A DNA stretch of 64,000 bases from Allosphingosinicella sp042666435 (GTDB taxonomy: Bacteria > Pseudomonadota > Alphaproteobacteria > Sphingomonadales > Sphingomonadaceae): positions 1,178,001 through 1,242,000 of the forward strand of contig NZ_JBHTDC010000001.1 of assembly GCF_042666435.1 (NCBI RefSeq). The letters are read 5' to 3'. Both the position numbers and the translations under genes were made by a program. The notes beneath the pieces were generated by a model. That model made no database searches. It was not told where the DNA came from and worked only from the letters and a program-made list of their open reading frames with translations. This document shows positions 8,003 through 14,581 of this stretch, one piece after another (positions within the stretch are counted from its first letter, which is position 1; each line of letters opens with the position of its first letter).

Positions 8003-8039
8003 GGCGAGCGCTTAAGGCGGCGCGGCGCCAAAAGCAAAG

Positions 8040-8963
8040 TCAGGTGGTTCCGACCACCAGGCAGGCGAGGAACATCAGCAGCCCGGCGAAGCGGTTCGAC
8101 CTGAACTTGGCGAGCGCGTCGGCGCCGTCGTCGAGTCGCAAAGTCGCCACCTGCCACAGGAGGTGCAGCGCCATCGGCAGCAACGCCGCCAGCGCGATCA
8201 TGTCCGGCCGCAAGCGCCAGATAGCCGCGCCCCACAGAAGCAAGGCGGCCAGATAGCAAACGAGGACGCCGCCGCGCGCGTGCCGCCCCAGCGCGAGGGC
8301 GGACGACTTGACGCCCACCAGCGCGTCGTCCTCCTTGTCCTGGATGGCGTAGATCGTGTCGTAGCCGACCACCCAGAACACCGCACCGGCCCACAGCAAC
8401 AAGGCCGCCGCGTCCATCTTCCCGGTCACCGCCGGCCAGCCGACCAAAGCCCCCCAGGAGAAGACCAGCCCCAGCCACGCCTGCGGCCACCAGGTGATCC
8501 GCTTCATGAACGGATAGGCCGCGACCAAAGCGAGGCTGCCCAGCGCCACGATGGCGGCGGTGAACTTGAACTGGAGCAACACCACGAGCCCGACCAGGCT
8601 CAGCCCGACGAGCAAGGCCCAGGCGCCTCTCACCGACACCCTTTTGCTCGCCAGCGGCCGAAGCTTAGTCCGCTCCACCCGAGCGTCGAGGTCGCGGTCG
8701 ACGATATCGTTATAGACGCACCCCGCGCTCCGCATCGCGAACGCGCCGAGCGCCAGCCAACCGATCAGCGCCCATCCCCCGCGCCCCACCCCCGCCAGCG
8801 CCACGCTCCACGCGCACGGCCAGAACAGCAGCCAAACCCCGATCGGCCGATCGAGCCGCATGAGGGAGGCATAAGGCCGAACGGCGCGCGGCAAGGCGCC
8901 GATCAGGCCCCGGCGCTCCGAGTCGGGGACTATGTCCGTATCTTGGTCAACATTGGTCGTCAT
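8040..8963 (-). CDS. ubiA: 4-hydroxybenzoate polyprenyltransferase
   Basis: A 307-aa integral membrane prenyltransferase of ubiquinone synthesis that joins the polyprenyl tail to 4-hydroxybenzoate. Both Asp-rich Mg/diphosphate motifs are visible: NDIVDRDLDARVERTK (NDxxDxxxD) and DKEDDALVGVKSSAL. Eight or so hydrophobic helices follow the N-terminal amphipathic segment. It lies 37 bp upstream of pmbA on the same strand and is divergent from rsmE. A palindromic repeat fills most of the 102-bp divergent space. Confidence 0.95.
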   Translation of the reverse strand: MTTNVDQDTDIVPDSERRGLIGALPRAVRPYASLMRLDRPIGVWLLFWPCAWSVALAGVGRGGWALIGWLALGAFAMRSAGCVYNDIVDRDLDARVERTKLRPLASKRVSVRGAWALLVGLSLVGLVVLLQFKFTAAIVALGSLALVAAYPFMKRITWWPQAWLGLVFSWGALVGWPAVTGKMDAAALLLWAGAVFWVVGYDTIYAIQDKEDDALVGVKSSALALGRHARGGVLVCYLAALLLWGAAIWRLRPDMIALAALLPMALHLLWQVATLRLDDGADALAKFRSNRFAGLLMFLACLVVGTT

Positions 8964-8975
8964 AACCGACAGATG

Positions 8976-9053
8976 CCGTTCGTCCCGAGCGAAGTCGAGG
9001 GGCGCTGGCAGGGAGTCATCACGGGCGCCCTCGACTTCGCTCGGGGCGAACGA
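8976..9053. repeat. Palindromic repeat (CCGTTCG type) between ubiA and rsmE
   Basis: Long inverted repeat with arms 8978–9005 and 9025–9051 that match almost perfectly (core CCCGAGCGAAGTCGAGG and its reverse complement), with a loop of about 19 bases. The same family recurs at 35497 and inside murB at 36493. It ends 3 bases before the rsmE ribosome binding site. Confidence 0.85.
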
Positions 9054-9065
9054 TTAGGAGGGCGC

Positions 9066-9836
9066 ATGCCCGCCACCCCCGCCTGGCCGCCCTCCAGCCT
9101 TCCTCGGCTGTTCGTCGATCAGCCCTTGGCGCAGGATGCCCTCCTTACCCTCGAAGGTCCCCCGGCAAATTATCTCGCCACCGTCCTCCGCCTCCAGCCC
9201 GGCGACCAGGTCAAGCTGTTCGACGACCGCAGCGGCGAATGGCTCGCTGAGATCGTCGAGGCGGGGAGGAAGCGCGTCACTCTGCGCCTCGCCACGCACC
9301 TCCGCGAGCGCGAGGCAGTGCCTGATTTGTGGCTGCTGTTCGCGCCGATCAAGCGCGGGCGGATCGACTGGATTGCCGAGAAGGCGACCGAATTGGGGGT
9401 CGCGCGGATCGTCCCCGTCCTCACCCGGCGCACCATCGTCGACCGCGTCAACAGCGATCGCCTGCGCGCCCACGCCATCGAAGCCGCCGAGCAATGCGAC
9501 CGCACCGCCCTTCCCGAACTGGCCGAGCCGGTGAAGCTCGCTTCGCTCCTCGCCGACTGGCCCGCCGACCGCGCCCTCCTGTTCGCCGACGAGCAGGGCG
9601 GCGTTCCGCTGGCCGAGGCCGCCGCGCCCGGCCCGGCCGCGATCCTGATCGGCCCGGAAGGCGGCTTCACCGACGAGGAGCGCGCCGTCATTCGCGCCAT
9701 TCCGCAGGCCCAAGCCGTCTCGCTCGGCCCCCGCATCCTGCGCGCCGACACGGCCGCTCTCGCCGCCATTGCTTTGTGGATGGCGAGCGCCGGCGACTGG
9801 GATCTAGACCCGTCATCCCGGCGAAGGCCGGGATGA
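9066..9836 (+). CDS. rsmE: 16S rRNA (uracil1498-N3)-methyltransferase
   Basis: A 256-aa SPOUT-fold methyltransferase that methylates U1498 of 16S rRNA using S-adenosylmethionine. The N-terminal PUA-like domain is followed by ALIKR-like and TELGVARIVPVL segments, and the C-terminal knot shows LIGPEGGFTDEE and SLGPRILRADTA, the SAM-binding signatures. The ATG at 9066 has an AGGAGG 4 bases upstream. The last ~8 residues (PSSRRRPG) and the stop codon are supplied by a palindromic repeat, so the natural C-terminus was probably altered by its insertion. Confidence 0.95.
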   Translation: MPATPAWPPSSLPRLFVDQPLAQDALLTLEGPPANYLATVLRLQPGDQVKLFDDRSGEWLAEIVEAGRKRVTLRLATHLREREAVPDLWLLFAPIKRGRIDWIAEKATELGVARIVPVLTRRTIVDRVNSDRLRAHAIEAAEQCDRTALPELAEPVKLASLLADWPADRALLFADEQGGVPLAEAAAPGPAAILIGPEGGFTDEERAVIRAIPQAQAVSLGPRILRADTAALAAIALWMASAGDWDLDPSSRRRPG

Positions 9837-9838
9837 CG
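9811..9838. repeat. GTCATCCCGGC palindromic repeat at the end of rsmE
   Basis: Perfect 12-bp inverted repeat (CGTCATCCCGGC / GCCGGGATGACG) with a GAAG loop. This is a dispersed repeat type I associate with sphingomonads. It contains the rsmE stop codon (9834–9836) and could act as a transcription-end or mRNA-protecting hairpin, though no T-run follows. Confidence 0.85.
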
Positions 9839-9881
9839 ATGCAGGCTGGCGGCCTTCCCCGGCCCCGGCTATGGGCGCGCG

Positions 9882-11255
9882 ATGACGACGCGCACCGCTT
9901 CCGACGCCGCCGATCCCCTGATCGAGAGCCGCGACGACCTGCTCGCCCCCTTCATCAAGGGCGAGAAGCCGAAGCATGCCTGGCGGATCGGCACCGAGCA
10001 TGAGAAGTTCGTCTATCGCCGCGAGGATCACCGCGCGCCGAGCTATGATGAGCCCGGCGGCATCCGCGACCTTCTCATGGAGCTCACCCACTTCGGCTGG
10101 GAGCCCGTCGTCGAGAATGGCAACGTCATCGCCCTCTCCGGCCCCGACGGCAATGTCAGCCTCGAGCCTGCCGGCCAGCTCGAACTGTCCGGCGCGCCGC
10201 TCGAGAACCTCCATCTGACCTGCGCCGAGGCCGGCCGCCATTTGAATCAGGTGAAGGCCGTCGGCGACAAGCTCGGCCTCGGCTTCCTCGGACTCGGCAT
10301 GTGGCCCGACAAGGCGCGCGCCGATCTGCCGGTCATGCCCAAGGGCCGCTACGCCATCATGCTCCGCCACATGCCGCGCGTCGGCAATCTCGGCCTCGAC
10401 ATGATGCTGAGAACCTGCACCATCCAGGTCAATCTCGATTATGCGTCCGAAGCCGACATGGCCGCGAAGTTCCGCGTCGGCCTCGCCCTCCAGCCGCTCG
10501 CCACCGCGCTCTTCGCCAACTCGCCCTTCACCGAAGGCAAGCCCAACGGCTACCTCTCCTATCGCAGCCACATCTGGTCGGACACCGATCCGCACCGCAC
10601 CGGGATGCTGCCCTTCGTGTTCGAGGACGGCTTCGGCTATGATCGCTATCTCGATTACGCGCTCGATGTGCCGATGTACTTCGTCTACCGGGACGGCCGC
10701 TACATAGATGCCGCCGGCCAGTCCTTCCGCGACTTCCTTGCCGGGAAGCTCCCGGCCCTCCCCAGCGAGAAACCGCGCCTCTCGGACTGGACCGACCACC
10801 TTTCCACCGCCTTCCCCGAAGTGCGCCTCAAGAGCTTCCTCGAAATGCGCGGCGCCGACGGCGGCCGCTGGAGCAAGATCTGCGCCCTCCCCGCTTTGTG
10901 GGTCGGCCTGCTCTACGACGGCAATGCGCTGGACGCCGCCTGGGACGAGGTCAGGCACTGGACGCTGGAGGAGCGCCAGACCCTGCGCGACGCGGTGCCG
11001 CGGCTCGGCCTCCAGGCGGCGACTCCGAACGGCGGAACCCTGCGGGAGCTCGGCGCCCGCATCCTCGCCATCGCCGAATCCGGCCTCCAGGGGCGCGCGC
11101 GCCTCAATGCCGCCGGCGACAGCGAATCGGGCTTCCTCGATCCGCTTCGCGAAATCCTCGCCCGAGGCCAATCCCCCGCCGCGTCGCTGCTCGAGCGTTA
11201 TCACGGGGACTGGAATGGCGACGTTTCCCACATCTATGAGGAACTGAGTTTCTGA
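9882..11255 (+). CDS. gshA: Glutamate–cysteine ligase (plant/proteobacterial type)
   Basis: A 457-aa enzyme catalysing the first step of glutathione synthesis, ATP-dependent joining of glutamate and cysteine in the cytosol. The GCS2-type N-terminus shows RIGTEHEKF near residue 37. LEPAGQLELSGAP is the substrate-binding signature, followed by GLGMWPDKAR and MLRTCTIQVNLDY. Length and layout match the alphaproteobacterial enzymes related to the plant type rather than the E. coli GshA. It starts 45 bp after rsmE on the same strand. Confidence 0.95.
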   Translation: MTTRTASDAADPLIESRDDLLAPFIKGEKPKHAWRIGTEHEKFVYRREDHRAPSYDEPGGIRDLLMELTHFGWEPVVENGNVIALSGPDGNVSLEPAGQLELSGAPLENLHLTCAEAGRHLNQVKAVGDKLGLGFLGLGMWPDKARADLPVMPKGRYAIMLRHMPRVGNLGLDMMLRTCTIQVNLDYASEADMAAKFRVGLALQPLATALFANSPFTEGKPNGYLSYRSHIWSDTDPHRTGMLPFVFEDGFGYDRYLDYALDVPMYFVYRDGRYIDAAGQSFRDFLAGKLPALPSEKPRLSDWTDHLSTAFPEVRLKSFLEMRGADGGRWSKICALPALWVGLLYDGNALDAAWDEVRHWTLEERQTLRDAVPRLGLQAATPNGGTLRELGARILAIAESGLQGRARLNAAGDSESGFLDPLREILARGQSPAASLLERYHGDWNGDVSHIYEELSF

Positions 11256-11429
11256 TGGGGCTTCAACGGACGCGACCACGACTTCGCCTCCGAACCTCGC
11301 GCTCGTCTCGCATCCGCAACGCTTAGTCCGGTTCGCGCCCCCGGGGGGATTCCAGCGGCTCAACTTCCCGCTAGCTTCACCTCTCACAGCAGCGAATCGG
11401 TAGGGGGAGCCGTTCGGGGAGGCAGTAAG

Positions 11430-11993
11430 TTGGCGACCACCGGACAGATGGCAAGCAACCCTGGGCTGGGCGAAAAGGATTGGCCGCCAAGTCCCGTTTC
11501 CGAAGCCGACCTCGCCCGAGGCATGTTGCTGTTGCGCGCCAGCAACATGAATGTCGTCCGGCTCCAGCTGGCGATGGAGCGGCGCGACCGCCGTTTGGCC
11601 ATGGAGGCGCTCGACGGCCTCGTCGCACTCGATGGGGAATTGAGCGGCCTAATCGGGGACATGCCGCCGCCCGGCGCCGAATATAGCGCGCTGGCCCGTC
11701 GTCTGGACGACCAGAAAATCGCGCTCGCCTCCGAAAAGCTGGTCTTCGCCGCCGGCCGTGCCGGGCCCGCTCTGGCCCGCGCCTCTTCCGCTCCCGCTTA
11801 CACAGAAATCCCATCCCCTCCGGCGCCCGAGGAGGCCGAATTCTTCGCCGGGGAAGACGAGGAGCCCGCGCGCGGCACACCCTGGATCGCCTTCGCCGCG
11901 ACAATCATCCTCCTGCTCGCGCTCGGCGCGGTGGGCGCTTATTATGCGCTCGGCATCGACGGCGTGACCAAGATCGTGGAGGCTTGGCGATGA
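11430..11993 (+). CDS. Hypothetical single-pass membrane protein
   Basis: A 187-aa protein of unknown family. The first ~110 residues are helical and charged (LQLAMERRDRRLAMEALDGL), then comes a Pro/Glu-rich linker (PSPPAPEEAEFFAGEDEEPA), and one transmembrane segment lies near the C-terminus (WIAFAATIILLLALGAVGAY). The TTG at 11430 is favoured because GGGGAGG lies 7 bases upstream. The gene overlaps the next small gene by 4 bases (ATGA), so the two form an operon converging on ecfG. Confidence 0.7.
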   Translation: MATTGQMASNPGLGEKDWPPSPVSEADLARGMLLLRASNMNVVRLQLAMERRDRRLAMEALDGLVALDGELSGLIGDMPPPGAEYSALARRLDDQKIALASEKLVFAAGRAGPALARASSAPAYTEIPSPPAPEEAEFFAGEDEEPARGTPWIAFAATIILLLALGAVGAYYALGIDGVTKIVEAWR

Positions 11994-12229
11994 GCGAGTG
12001 CGAAGGCCTGCTCCGCGCCCGGGCGCTGGAAGCCTATGAGACGATCCCCTCGCTCGACGCGCATGGCGAACTCACCCGCCTGATCCTCGCCGAGGTCGCC
12101 TTGCTGACGAAGAAATATCGCTGCGTCCGCCGCCACGATGTTCCGCACATCGCCGAACTGACCGGCCTGCTCGATGTCCTGTGGCAGGAAGTGGAGATGG
12201 CCGAGGCGCGGGGCGACGAGGCGCACTGA
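11990..12229 (+). CDS. 79-aa hypothetical soluble protein
   Basis: A small, mostly helical protein with no membrane segment and no family I recognise. It begins MSECEGLLRARALEAYE and ends QEVEMAEARGDEAH. It overlaps the stop of the membrane protein gene before it (ATGA) and has GGAGG a few bases upstream of its ATG. It ends 26 bp before the 3' end of ecfG on the opposite strand. Confidence 0.65.
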   Translation: MSECEGLLRARALEAYETIPSLDAHGELTRLILAEVALLTKKYRCVRRHDVPHIAELTGLLDVLWQEVEMAEARGDEAH

Positions 12230-12255
12230 GCCGCGGGCGGCGGCGAAACGCCGTC

Positions 12256-12915
12256 CTAACCGCCGCGCGCGCCGGGATCGCGGTCGCGGCTGAGATCGTC
12301 CACTTCGCTCATGATCGATTGAAGCGCCGTCTTGCTCGAATCGGTTTCGTGGTCTCGCCGCGAGGGGAGGTTGCCGTCGGTCAGCAAAGCCTCCAGCGCG
12401 ACCCGGCCGCGGGCGACCCGGCTCTTGATCGTGCCGACCGCGCAGCCGCAAATCTCGGCCGCCTCCTCGTAAGCGAAGCCGCCCGCGCCGACCAGGATCA
12501 GAGCCTCGCGCTGCGGCTGCGGCAAATGCATCAACGCCCGCTGCATGTCGCCCAATTCGACGTGCCGGTCCTGGCTCGCCGGCGCGGCCAGCAATTTGGA
12601 CGCGGTCAGTTCGTCCCATTCGCCCTTGAACCGGGCGCGTCGCATCTGGCTGAGGAAGAGGTTGCGCAGGATGATGAAGGTCCAAGCGCGCATGTTGGTG
12701 CCGGCCTGGAAGCGCTTCCGCGCCGCCCAGGCCTTGAGCAATGTCTCCTGGACGAGATCGTCGGCGAGGTCGCGGCTGCCCGAGAGCGACCGCCCGAAGG
12801 CGCGCAGGTGCGGGATTACCTGGCCAAGCTGTTCCTTGAATTCGTCGTCGGGCAGCGGCACCGGCTCTTCCCGGCGCTCCTCTTCGTCGATCACTGCTGG
12901 CTTATGGCCGGCCAT
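12256..12915 (-). CDS. ecfG: ECF sigma factor of the general stress response, EcfG family
   Basis: A 219-aa sigma factor with region σ2 (LADDLVQETLLKAWAARKRF, then MRAWTFIILRNLFLSQMRR) and σ4 (LPQPQREALILVGAGGFAYE, then CGCAVGTIKSRVARGR). In Alphaproteobacteria EcfG is held by NepR and freed when phosphorylated PhyR sequesters NepR. phyR and nepR lie 0.3–2 kb away, supporting the call. It is not next to nepR, unlike the usual nepR–ecfG operon. It lies 89 bp downstream of a 45-aa gene preceded by an EcfG-type promoter, so autoregulation is likely. The ~35-residue acidic C-terminal tail has no recognised function. Confidence 0.95.
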   Translation of the reverse strand: MAGHKPAVIDEEERREEPVPLPDDEFKEQLGQVIPHLRAFGRSLSGSRDLADDLVQETLLKAWAARKRFQAGTNMRAWTFIILRNLFLSQMRRARFKGEWDELTASKLLAAPASQDRHVELGDMQRALMHLPQPQREALILVGAGGFAYEEAAEICGCAVGTIKSRVARGRVALEALLTDGNLPSRRDHETDSSKTALQSIMSEVDDLSRDRDPGARGG

Positions 12916-13004
12916 CAGGCTGCCCCCGTATGCTGAAATGGATTGTCGCTTGCGCGCATGACGGCCCGTTTGGGGCCGCTACCATCTGGTATTGGATGTA
13001 TGCG

Positions 13005-13142
13005 CTAGCGCCAGACAAACAAGATCAGGGCGAAGAGGATGACGACTAGAACGACCGAGATGCTGAGTATGTAGCGCGTCATGTGAGGCGTCGTGCCGGC
13101 ACGGGCCTCGGTCTTGCCGATATGCTGTTCGCGTTCGTCCAT
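13005..13142 (-). CDS. 45-aa single-pass membrane protein between phyR and ecfG
   Basis: Short frame starting MDEREQHIGKTEARAGTTPH, followed by a transmembrane helix (YILSISVVLVVILFALILF) and a C-terminal VWR. A GAGGAAG ribosome binding site lies upstream of the ATG at 13142. An EcfG-type promoter match ends about 40 bases before the start codon, so the gene is probably stress induced and may be cotranscribed with ecfG. I do not recognise a family. The charged N-terminus would face the cytoplasm by the positive-inside rule only weakly, so topology is uncertain. Confidence 0.72.
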   Translation of the reverse strand: MDEREQHIGKTEARAGTTPHMTRYILSISVVLVVILFALILFVWR

Positions 13143-13182
13143 AAGCTGGGCGCTTCCTCGATCTACCTGAACTTACCGGGCC

Positions 13183-13208
13183 AACGTCCGCCGGGGCGGG
13201 GCGGTTCC
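13183..13208 (-). promoter_or_regulatory. EcfG-type promoter before the 45-aa gene and ecfG
   Basis: Read on the minus strand: GGAAC at 13208–13204, 17 bases, then CGTT at 13186–13183. This matches the alphaproteobacterial EcfG pattern GGAAC-N16/17-CGTT. It lies between the phyR stop and the 45-aa gene start. Confidence 0.7.
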
Positions 13209-13230
13209 CTTCGGCCCGAAAACGCCGCCG

Positions 13231-14028
13231 TCACGCCGCCGGAACGGTCGCGCTGTCGAAGAACAGTGCCTGGGCGATCGCCGCCTTCACCGTCGAGCGC
13301 TGGAACGGCTTGGTGATGAGGAAGGTCGGCTCCGGCCGCTCACCGGTCAGCAGCCGCTCGGGGAAAGCGGTGATGAAGATGACCGGCACCTGGAATTCGG
13401 CGAGGATATCCTTGACCGCGTCGATGCCGGAGCTGTCGTCGGCGAGCTGGATATCGGCGAGCACCAGGCCCGGCCGCTTCGCCATCGCCTGGGCGACCGC
13501 TTCGTCGCGGGTCACGGCGACGCCGGTGACGCCATGGCCGAGATCGCGGACGATCGTCTCGATGTCCATCGCGATGATCGGCTCGTCCTCGATGATCAGC
13601 ACTTCGGCCCGGGTCTGGCGCTCGATCTCGGCCAGCGCTTCGGCGACGAGATTCTCCACTTCGGAGGCGGACGCGCCGATCAGATAGCCGGCATCCTCCG
13701 GGGTGAACCCTTCCATCGCCGTGAGCAGAAGCGCCTGGCGCGACAGCGGCGTGATCCGCGCCAGCCGGGCTTGGGCGATGCCTTCGGGATCGTGCGCGTC
13801 GCCGCCGCCTGAATCGTCTTCGATATTGGCCGAGGACCAGATGGCGTGGAAGGTGCGGTAGAGGCCCAGCCGGGGATCGACATCGCGCGGGAAATCACCT
13901 GGAGCGGCGACGATCGCTTCGAGCGTGGCGCGGACGAAGGCGTCGCCATGGCCCTGGGTGCCGGTGAGAGCGCGGGCATAGCGCCTGAGGAAGGGAAGGT
14001 GAGGCGCGAGTTCCTGGCCGAGCGACAT
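13231..14028 (-). CDS. phyR: PhyR response regulator, anti-anti-sigma factor of the general stress response
   Basis: A 265-aa protein with the PhyR layout: an N-terminal sigma-like domain (σ2 LPFLRRYARALTG, σ4 LSRQALLLTAMEGF then ASEVENLVAEALAEIERQ) fused to a C-terminal receiver domain (VLIIEDEPIIAMDIE, phospho-acceptor Asp in LVLADIQL, Lys in FLITKPF). When phosphorylated, the sigma-like domain binds NepR and releases EcfG. The ATG at 14028 gives the standard N-terminus (MSLGQELAPHLPFLRRY); the longer upstream frame has no family support. It is divergent from nepR. Confidence 0.97.
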   Translation of the reverse strand: MSLGQELAPHLPFLRRYARALTGTQGHGDAFVRATLEAIVAAPGDFPRDVDPRLGLYRTFHAIWSSANIEDDSGGGDAHDPEGIAQARLARITPLSRQALLLTAMEGFTPEDAGYLIGASASEVENLVAEALAEIERQTRAEVLIIEDEPIIAMDIETIVRDLGHGVTGVAVTRDEAVAQAMAKRPGLVLADIQLADDSSGIDAVKDILAEFQVPVIFITAFPERLLTGERPEPTFLITKPFQRSTVKAAIAQALFFDSATVPAA

Positions 14029-14164
14029 TTTGGTTACGACTCCTGCATGAATTGGCCGGTGTTGTGGTTGGCTTGCCCGTGCTTTGCAACCCCGCCTCGC
14101 GCGGCATCGAAACAGCATGAACGCGGGAAAGAGAACGGCCCGGCCCGCTCCCTCTCGAAAGGGT

Positions 14165-14189
14165 GGAACCAATAAGCGACTTTTTTGTT
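14165..14189 (+). promoter_or_regulatory. EcfG-type promoter before nepR
   Basis: GGAAC at 14165–14169, then 17 bases, then GTT at 14187–14189 (equivalent to N16-TGTT). This fits the EcfG consensus and faces nepR. It would give a 5' leader of roughly 130 bases before the nepR start. Confidence 0.65.
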
Positions 14190-14327
14190 TCCATGGCCAC
14201 GTCGGCCGTTACAACGTCCCGGTCGGTGGGCTCTGTTCGTATCCGAATCGGTGGCGACACGCGGTATTGGCGGCGGGCCTTTTTTCAATGAAGCGGGCGC
14301 GGCGTGGGCCGCGAGGGGTATTCAGAT

Positions 14328-14552
14328 TTGACTTTCGAGCTTGAAAAGGATGCCGACCGCCGGCGGAAATCCACTTATCCCGGCAACAGCGGAACCCCCG
14401 CTGGGTCAGGCGGTTCCAGTCGGGCCGACCTGAAGAAGAAGCAGCAGGCGGACCGACCCGAACTGGGGCTGGCGCTCAAGACCGTTTACCAGCGCACGGT
14501 CGAGGAAGACATTCCGCCCGAAATGCTCGATCTGCTCGGGAAGCTGGGGTAA
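14328..14552 (+). CDS. nepR: NepR anti-sigma factor
   Basis: About 74 aa. The C-terminal half carries the NepR signature: LGLALKTVYQRTVEEDIPPE then MLDLLGKLG, two helices that grip EcfG. The N-terminal half is hydrophilic and low-complexity (GNSGTPAGSGGSS). There is no in-frame ATG. TTG at 14328 is chosen because GAGGGG sits 9 bases upstream; GTG at 14304 is the alternative and adds 8 residues. It is followed 29 bp later by the PhyP-like kinase gene and is divergent from phyR. Confidence 0.88.
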   Translation: MTFELEKDADRRRKSTYPGNSGTPAGSGGSSRADLKKKQQADRPELGLALKTVYQRTVEEDIPPEMLDLLGKLG

Positions 14553-14581
14553 CGCCCCCCGCGCGAAACGGTCTGAACAGA

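Noticed and set aside
9813..11387. 524-aa minus-strand frame opposite gshA
   Set aside because: Mirror of a clear glutamate–cysteine ligase gene; its translation shows no motifs.
14288..14344. Possible 18-aa leader peptide (MKRARRGPRG…) overlapping the nepR start
   Set aside because: No ribosome binding site and no sign of attenuation structure; more likely chance.
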